Below are positions 57,984-64,000 of a stretch of DNA of 64,000 bases, piece after piece. The first letter of the stretch is position 1. Each line of letters starts with the position of its first letter. Made by a program: the position numbers and the translations under genes. This DNA is from Eubacteriales bacterium. Lineage in GTDB: Bacteria; Bacillota; Clostridia; Peptostreptococcales; Anaerovoracaceae. The notes beneath the pieces are model-generated. The model saw nothing but the letters and a program-made list of their open reading frames with translations. It had not been told where the DNA came from and made no database searches. Location of the stretch: positions 1 to 64,000 of the forward strand of contig JAQUUY010000002.1 of the NCBI GenBank assembly GCA_028693645.1, given 5' to 3'.

Positions 57984-59354
57984 CTACATGACAAAACCTA
58001 GCACTAAGAATCCAAGCGCGGCCACTGCGAACGGAACCATAACAAGAGGCACCGAAGTCCTAAAATAGTCAACCGGCGTGGTCTGCGTAGAGGCAGCCGT
58101 TAGGATGACGGTGTCGCTGTAAAGGCAAATATGTCCGCCAAAACATACGGCCGAAATCAAGGCGCCCGATGCCAAGAACAAATTAACATCTAAGGCCGAT
58201 GCCACAGGGATGACGATGGGAAATGCAATAGCTGCCAATCCCCAGAAGCTTCCTGTTCCAAACGACAGTAAACCAATCACGATAAAGACGATCAGCGGAA
58301 GCAACGACGGATGCAGCGATTTCAAAGCGACTTCAATCACCATGTCAATCAGTCCAAGCTGTGTGGTGGCTTCCATAAAGACATAGGCAAGGATAATAAT
58401 GATAATAACCGGTGTCATATCAACAATCCCTTTCATGACAGACTTAAAGAAGCCCACGAAAGAAAAAAGTCGTTGTGGAAGGTACATCACAAGGCAAAGG
58501 AGAAGCGCTGCAAACAGACCGATTACGATATCCTCTTTCCATATCGTAAAGAAAACGACGAGTGCAATCGGCAGAATAAAGTTAATCGCTCTGCGCGGTT
58601 TTCCCTCTGACGCCTTTTCCTCATCCGGCAATTCCACTAAAGCTGCTTTTGCCTCCGGCGAGAATACTTCTCCTGTGGTCAATGCTCTTTCTTCTGCTTT
58701 CTTCATCGCCCCAAACAAGGGTATCACTCCAAGACAGAAAAGAGGAACGGCAATGACTGCCAACCAGCCATAAAGGATGAACGGCATAGTGGATAGGTAT
58801 GCACCAAAAGAAGTCGTTCCCTCTGCAACACCGGATTCAACCATCTGGGTTCCCATAAAGGCCCCCCAAGTGCTGAACGGTATGACGGCGCAAACCGTTA
58901 CACCTGTTGAATTTACAATAAAAGCCAACATTTCTCTTGAGATTTTATGTTGGTCACAAAGATCTCTCGTTGCTGCGCCTACGGCAAGGCAATTAAGATA
59001 ATCATCTACAAATATAATAATACCTAAGATCCACGTGCCGATCAGCGTCTGCTTTCTTGTCTTCAGGATTTTTTTGGCGAGGCCGGAAAAGCCCAACACC
59101 CCTCCCGAATCTCCCATGAGGGCAATCAGTGCGCCAAACAATGCGATGAGGATAAACACCCACTGGCTTCCATCATCTGTGAGTACACCGTAAAGTGCGT
59201 CCTGAAAAGAATTGAAGGCTCCGATGGGATTGCCCTTTGCAAGGACCAGAAATGCGGACAACACACCCACCACAAGGGATAGGAATGTATCCTTGGTCCA
59301 GACTGCTACAACAATCAACAATAAAATCGGAATAAGACTGATGATGCCATCCAT
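57984..59354 (-). CDS. Na+/H+ antiporter NhaC-family protein
   Basis: MDGIISLIPILLLIVVAVWTKDTFLSLVVGVLSAFLVL, GIIIFVDDYLNCLAVGAATRDLCDQHKISREMLAFIVNSTGVTVCAVIPFSTWGAF; start after AAAGGAG. Confidence 0.9.
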   Translation of the reverse strand: MDGIISLIPILLLIVVAVWTKDTFLSLVVGVLSAFLVLAKGNPIGAFNSFQDALYGVLTDDGSQWVFILIALFGALIALMGDSGGVLGFSGLAKKILKTRKQTLIGTWILGIIIFVDDYLNCLAVGAATRDLCDQHKISREMLAFIVNSTGVTVCAVIPFSTWGAFMGTQMVESGVAEGTTSFGAYLSTMPFILYGWLAVIAVPLFCLGVIPLFGAMKKAEERALTTGEVFSPEAKAALVELPDEEKASEGKPRRAINFILPIALVVFFTIWKEDIVIGLFAALLLCLVMYLPQRLFSFVGFFKSVMKGIVDMTPVIIIIILAYVFMEATTQLGLIDMVIEVALKSLHPSLLPLIVFIVIGLLSFGTGSFWGLAAIAFPIVIPVASALDVNLFLASGALISAVCFGGHICLYSDTVILTAASTQTTPVDYFRTSVPLVMVPFAVAALGFLVLGFVM

Positions 59355-59419
59355 AAAAAATTCTCCTTTCATTCAATTACTTTTGAAATACAGTATATTT
59401 ATATAATAAAGTGGTCATG

Positions 59420-60757
59420 TCATTTAAATGAGTTCTCAGACATGCCAATTTCCCATATCGCCGCTGCAAAGATCCTGCAATTTAGTAGGAGTGCTTCTAT
59501 AGAAATAAATTCGTTTTCCTCATGGCAAGTGTCCTCCTCACCGGGGAACAACGGCCCCCAAGAAATCACATTGGGCATTGCTTTTGCGTAGGATCCTCCA
59601 TACGCGAGGGCATATTCGTTCTTTCTCCCCGACATTTTTTCGTAGGCGCGAGCAAACGCTTGGATGAAAGGTTTTTCTTTGCTCACATATACAGGCGGAA
59701 GATTCTCAAAAGAGGAAATCACACCGCCAAAACTCGCGGCAAGCTTCTCAAAGCTTGTAAGGATTTCTCCGAATTCCGTACCATATACGTATCGAATATC
59801 AAACACTATGGTAGTAGCATCTTTCTCGGTTTTAATCATAGTCGGGGTAAAGATGTTCCTATGCACAAATTCTCCGTTATAGTATTCACTTTCACTGCGT
59901 AATCCTAAGGCGGAACCTTCCCGATCAGTAAAGTATTGCAACAGCATATCAAGCACCTTCGAAAGAGGATTTTCCCGAATCCCCATCTGCGCGAGCTCCG
60001 CCGCCATTTTCAAAATGGCGTTTTCCCCTTTTTCGGGTTGGCAGGCATGCACCGCTTTCCCATTAGCAACATGCCTGTTTCCATTTACGATCGCTTCACA
60101 TTTGCCCGGAACTACATTGTGAGCGCTGCCTGCTTCAAGTTTCGAAATCACCTCATTAACACCAATCGGCAATGTCATGCTTATTGAAGCCACGCCTTTT
60201 TCAATGTTACAAACAGGAAATTCACCATCAGGCGTAAATCCATAGTCGGGAAGAGGAAACTCAGCGACATACGAATTCATATCCTTCCATTCCGATTCTT
60301 CCCGCGTCCCTAATATCAATTGTACTTTTTTTCTGAATGGTTTTTGTTCTTGAAGTCCAAGCGTTTGTACCGCTTTCATCGCATATAAGGCGGCAATGAC
60401 CGGGCCTTTATCATCAACGGCACCGCGGCCATAAAGCAATCCATTTTTTATCGTCGCTTCGAAAGGCAGAGTGTTCCATCGATCTATTTCTCCCTCATTC
60501 ACAACGTCAAGGTGAGCGAGAATACCAAGGACCTCTTCCCCTTGTCCCATCTCAATCAAACCCACTTCACCTTCCAGAAGTGAAGTCGCATGAAAGCCTT
60601 CTCTTTTCGCGTTTTCCAACACATAATCCAGGGCTTTTTTTACTTCAGATCGTTGATCCGTAATGCTTGGAATTTTAATCAAAGCGCTCAACGATTCTAT
60701 CATTTCTTCTTTATATCCATCGATTAGGTGAATCAGTTTTTCATAGATTTCGTCCAT
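59420..60757 (-). CDS. M20 family dipeptidase (PepV-like)
   Basis: 445 aa; EVLGILAHLDVVNEGEIDRWNTLPFEATIKNGLLYGRGAVDDKGPVIAALYAMKAV, LILGTREESEWKDMNSYVAEFPLPDYGFTPDGEFPV. Confidence 0.93.
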   Translation of the reverse strand: MDEIYEKLIHLIDGYKEEMIESLSALIKIPSITDQRSEVKKALDYVLENAKREGFHATSLLEGEVGLIEMGQGEEVLGILAHLDVVNEGEIDRWNTLPFEATIKNGLLYGRGAVDDKGPVIAALYAMKAVQTLGLQEQKPFRKKVQLILGTREESEWKDMNSYVAEFPLPDYGFTPDGEFPVCNIEKGVASISMTLPIGVNEVISKLEAGSAHNVVPGKCEAIVNGNRHVANGKAVHACQPEKGENAILKMAAELAQMGIRENPLSKVLDMLLQYFTDREGSALGLRSESEYYNGEFVHRNIFTPTMIKTEKDATTIVFDIRYVYGTEFGEILTSFEKLAASFGGVISSFENLPPVYVSKEKPFIQAFARAYEKMSGRKNEYALAYGGSYAKAMPNVISWGPLFPGEEDTCHEENEFISIEALLLNCRIFAAAIWEIGMSENSFK

Positions 60758-60860
60758 GGCAGTTATCCCTTGCTTTCCCCATCGAGTTCACTGTAACTAA
60801 AATGTTATCTCTTCAAATAAAGAATAAACCCCGGAGCAACTCCGAGGTCAATGGTTTTTT

Positions 60861-61646
60861 TTATTTAATGGGAGCATAAATTCGATAAAGTGCCATTCGC
60901 TCACCTTGAACATAGTAGTTGGTATTCTCCCAACCAATAATGTCTCCAAGCAATTCATATCCGTTCGCGGCGGCATACTCTATGGTAGGGCGTATCATAT
61001 CCATAAAATCATCACTATATTTGACCTGTGTACAGATACATTTTTCAGCACTTTCTTCGATAACATCCTTATGCAGTGCCTCATCAAGGATATGCGCCGG
61101 TTTATTAATGGAAAGATAACGACAAACCTTGTCTGGCTCTTCATAAATATTGCAGTAAAAAGAAAGTGATACATCGCGCCATTGCTCTTTTGTGAAATTC
61201 ATTCCCTCTCCCAAATAGTGAGCCAAATGGCTTTCTTCATCAAAAAAGCCGGCGTTACGAAGTGTCGGCGGCATGGCGCATATTCGAAATTTCCCGACCA
61301 GTGACAATTCATCCTCATAGTTTTCCTGCCAATCGTCCAAATTTTTTAAAATGCGTTGGTATCTATCAATATTCTCCTGCGCTTCCGCTTTGCGTTCTTT
61401 GATAATATCGCCAATTTTTTCAACTTCCAGCCCCTCAAAAATGGATCTGATATCTTTTAGCGTCAATTCCTGATCCCGATAAAACAAAATATCAGAAAGC
61501 ATCATGACATCGGTAGAGGAATATTCCCAGTAGTTGTTCTGCTCATTCTTTTTCGGTGTGATAATGCCTTCGCGCACATAAAATCGAATCATCTCTGTCG
61601 AGATATCCAAAACTTTGGCGATTTCTCCGACTGTCAGATATATCAT
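60861..61646 (-). CDS. MerR-family regulator with GyrI-like effector domain
   Basis: MIYLTVGEIAKVLDISTEMIRFYVREGIITPKKNEQNNYWEYSSTDVMML; C-terminal YELLGDIIGWENTNYYVQGERMALYRIYAPIK. Confidence 0.85.
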   Translation of the reverse strand: MIYLTVGEIAKVLDISTEMIRFYVREGIITPKKNEQNNYWEYSSTDVMMLSDILFYRDQELTLKDIRSIFEGLEVEKIGDIIKERKAEAQENIDRYQRILKNLDDWQENYEDELSLVGKFRICAMPPTLRNAGFFDEESHLAHYLGEGMNFTKEQWRDVSLSFYCNIYEEPDKVCRYLSINKPAHILDEALHKDVIEESAEKCICTQVKYSDDFMDMIRPTIEYAAANGYELLGDIIGWENTNYYVQGERMALYRIYAPIK

Positions 61647-61731
61647 TTTTCTTCTCCTTTTGTGCAAGCATTTTATTGTATTTTATCACACATCACAATT
61701 TCAAGATAAGAATTTATTGTATAAATAAAAA

Positions 61732-61757
61732 GAGTGCTCCATTTTTTTGGAGCACTC
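61732..61757 (-). terminator. Terminator after lipoprotein-like gene / before MerR gene
   Basis: GAGTGCTCC-N8-GGAGCACTC followed on minus strand by TTTTTATTT. Confidence 0.78.
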
Positions 61758-61778
61758 CACTTTACAATTTATTTCATA

Positions 61779-62315
61779 TTACTCTTCAAAATGAATATTG
61801 CTTAGTATTGTTTCATAGTCTGCGGCGATAGAATCGAAGGTACTCGCTTGGTCTCCAAATGTAATAGCATAGGTTTCCTCTCCCACAAAAACATAGACGT
61901 AAACGTACTTCATGTCCATTCCGCTGATGCTGCAAGTAAATGTGAGTTTTCTGGCATCCTTTTCATCTATCTTGATTTCTTCAACCTCTCCTTGAACCTC
62001 AAGATTGTCGAAAGATTTTTGGTACATTGCAAGGGCTTCTTCGACGACTTCATCCAAGGTAGTTCCCGCGAAGGGCTCTGCTTTCGCCATAAAACTTGCC
62101 GTCCCCTTCATATAATGGACAGGGAGAACCGACTCTTCCATTTTCGTCCAACCATCAGGTGGTGCAATTTCGATTGTTGTAGTAGTTTCCGCTTTCTCTT
62201 CAGCTGCAACAGGAGTGCCGGAAACTTCGGGTGCAGACTCCGAATCTTTTTGCCCGCAGGCAGACAAGGTGACCGTCATAATTAACAAAAAACAAAGTAG
62301 CAAGTATCTTTTCAT
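61779..62315 (-). CDS. Putative lipoprotein (DcrB/PsbP-like)
   Basis: 178 aa; lipobox LLIMTVTLSACGQKDSES; IEIAPPDGWTKMEESVLPVHYMKGTASFMAKAEPFAGTTLDEVVEEALAMYQKSFDNL. Confidence 0.55.
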   Translation of the reverse strand: MKRYLLLCFLLIMTVTLSACGQKDSESAPEVSGTPVAAEEKAETTTTIEIAPPDGWTKMEESVLPVHYMKGTASFMAKAEPFAGTTLDEVVEEALAMYQKSFDNLEVQGEVEEIKIDEKDARKLTFTCSISGMDMKYVYVYVFVGEETYAITFGDQASTFDSIAADYETILSNIHFEE

Positions 62316-62361
62316 AAAAACCTCCTTAAATTATCTTTCCCTCAACTTTAACATATTTATA

Positions 62362-64000
62362 TTAGTTCATCACATTCTGCAGAAAGCGCCGGAAGATTGC
62401 TGCGACCTGCGCACGCGTTGCATAACCTTGCGGGATGAGTTTATTTTCATTTCCGTAGATTAATTTTGTAGTCACTGTCCAATTCTGTGCGTCTTTTGCA
62501 TAAGTGGAAATGCTGTTGTAGTCTTTGAATTTCGAAATATCAACAGTTCTTTGCTTCGTATCGTAATTTTTATATTTTGCATACTGATATAAAAGAACCG
62601 CCATTTGTTCTCGCGTAACATTTTTTTGGGGATTTGTGCCATCGGAAATACCCTTAGTCATAGCCCAAGAACGCGCCTCATTCATATCTTTTGGGGATTC
62701 CCCATCCATTCGTGCCAACACCACCCAGGCCATCTGCCGAGTCATGGCAATATCCGGTCCAAAAGTGCTGTCCGACACGCCTGAAAAGAATCCTCGACTC
62801 AGGGCATAGTCAATCGATTCCTTCGCCCAATGTCCGCTGATATCATTGAATTTCTCTGTTGCCTCTGTATAACCAACCCCATAGAGGGAAAAATGTCCCG
62901 TCGGAAACAGGATGGCTCCGACCTTTTCATCGTAGACAGAGTTGTTGATGCGGATGGGGTTTCCCTCTTGATCAATATACACACCGAAAAGGCAGCCTAC
63001 CGCCTCCCCAACACCGGGAGTATAAGGAATGGAGAGGATCGCTCTTCCATTTCCAAGCCCTGTAATACCAACTTCTTTCCCGTCTTTCAGCGTGCTGATG
63101 GAGATATTATATACCGGTCTCTTTCCGATTATATCTTTGGCTTCCCTTGGCAGATCCGTTACCGGAGCGATTTTTATGCTAAGATCGCCGCCGCTTTGCC
63201 TCTGGATCTCCTGCAAGGCATTCAGGTCAAGTCCCAAGGAAACAGGGGCTCCTCTCAAAGCAAGACTTCCCACCCCGGCGCGTACAAGATCGTTCAGAGA
63301 GTTTCCTGTCAGTGTGGCTGTGAGAGAACTTGCTCCCTGTGGCATGGCAACATCCAACCCCACGGTAATACCGTTTGTTGTTTTCCCTAAGATTTTATCC
63401 TCTCCCTGCACCTTGGCGAGGAGATCCCCAATCGTTCCCGATGTGATCAAGGCACTGGCAGAACCGTTGTTTTCGAGCCTTGCCTCTATGGATGCGGCTG
63501 CCTCTACAGACTCGTTTGGTTTTGTTTCCACAGTAATACTGTCCGCAGGAGGCGGATTGCTTGCCTGAGAGCCGCTGCCTCCTTGTCCCGTGGATCCATT
63601 AGTCTGTGCTCCGCCGGTTTTGACCCAGACAACACCATCTGCACTGTTTGCCGTAGAATACGTGTGGTACCCTTCTTTGGTAGTTGGCTCGGTGCGATCC
63701 AGAATAGTTCCGTCTTTTGTCTCTCCATTGATTTTGGCATAGGTTCCTCTGGGGTCGATGGCATCTTCTACTGTGACCTCACCTTGAGAATTTACAAACA
63801 CGGCGATGCCATCCTGGCTTTCCTCAGAACAGATCCCCAAAATCAGAGCTTTTGCCTTTTCGTCCACATAAGCGCCATAAGTGAGCCCTGTGGCGGCAGA
63901 AGCGGAAACATTTTGTGCGGTAATCATGCTGTCCTGTCCTGTTGCATAGATGCCTTTCGTGCCGCCCACAACATCGCCGGTTACTATAACCCGGCTTCCA
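62362..64000 (-). CDS. Large SLH-domain cell-surface protein, C-terminal part (open to right window edge)
   Basis: C-terminal SLH repeats DISGHWAKESIDYALSRGFFSGVSDSTFGPDIAMTRQMAWVVLARM..; frame stays open upstream of the GTG at 63969 (GSRVIVTGDVVGGTKGIYATG). Confidence 0.88.
   Translation of the reverse strand, partial: GSRVIVTGDVVGGTKGIYATGQDSMITAQNVSASAATGLTYGAYVDEKAKALILGICSEESQDGIAVFVNSQGEVTVEDAIDPRGTYAKINGETKDGTILDRTEPTTKEGYHTYSTANSADGVVWVKTGGAQTNGSTGQGGSGSQASNPPPADSITVETKPNESVEAAASIEARLENNGSASALITSGTIGDLLAKVQGEDKILGKTTNGITVGLDVAMPQGASSLTATLTGNSLNDLVRAGVGSLALRGAPVSLGLDLNALQEIQRQSGGDLSIKIAPVTDLPREAKDIIGKRPVYNISISTLKDGKEVGITGLGNGRAILSIPYTPGVGEAVGCLFGVYIDQEGNPIRINNSVYDEKVGAILFPTGHFSLYGVGYTEATEKFNDISGHWAKESIDYALSRGFFSGVSDSTFGPDIAMTRQMAWVVLARMDGESPKDMNEARSWAMTKGISDGTNPQKNVTREQMAVLLYQYAKYKNYDTKQRTVDISKFKDYNSISTYAKDAQNWTVTTKLIYGNENKLIPQGYATRAQVAAIFRRFLQNVMN

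Noticed and set aside
1-64000. CRISPR arrays, prophage, toxin-antitoxin or defence island
   Set aside because: No regularly spaced repeats, phage structural genes, integrases or recognised defence proteins found by reading.

Overview
The window reads as a chromosomal segment of a low-to-mid GC anaerobic Firmicute (Clostridia-like, amino-acid or organic-acid fermenting; the taxon is inferred). Most genes are on the minus strand. No rRNA, tRNA, CRISPR array, transposase or phage module was seen. The main feature is a cluster at about 23.4-38.0 kb. It encodes a Na+-pumping glutaconyl-CoA decarboxylase (GcdA, GcdB, two minimal biotin carriers, two tiny membrane subunits absent from the ORF track), two nearly identical glutaryl-CoA-dehydrogenase-like acyl-CoA dehydrogenases, a butyryl-CoA-dehydrogenase-like enzyme, EtfA/EtfB, a DUF6125-like protein, a CoA-transferase and a CBS-PAS sigma-54 activator. 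A textbook -24/-12 sigma-54 promoter lies at the head of the operon. The genes of the classical 2-hydroxyglutarate route are not in the window, so the cluster looks like a glutarate/glutaryl-CoA to crotonyl/butyryl-CoA module. The second notable find is a tandem pair of ZTP (pfl) riboswitches, each overlapping a terminator-like hairpin, upstream of an OFA-type MFS transporter (40.4-42.0 kb). Other accessory observations: a cluster of AAGTTATCTAAAA repeats at 0.39-0.97 kb, a long unassigned leader upstream of nhaC, an acyl-CoA ligase/esterase/condensation-fold acyltransferase/zinc-ribbon membrane protein cluster, an ABC-F gene behind a candidate attenuator, and several Na+-linked transporters. 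All calls come from reading the sequence and supplied translations; no searches were run.
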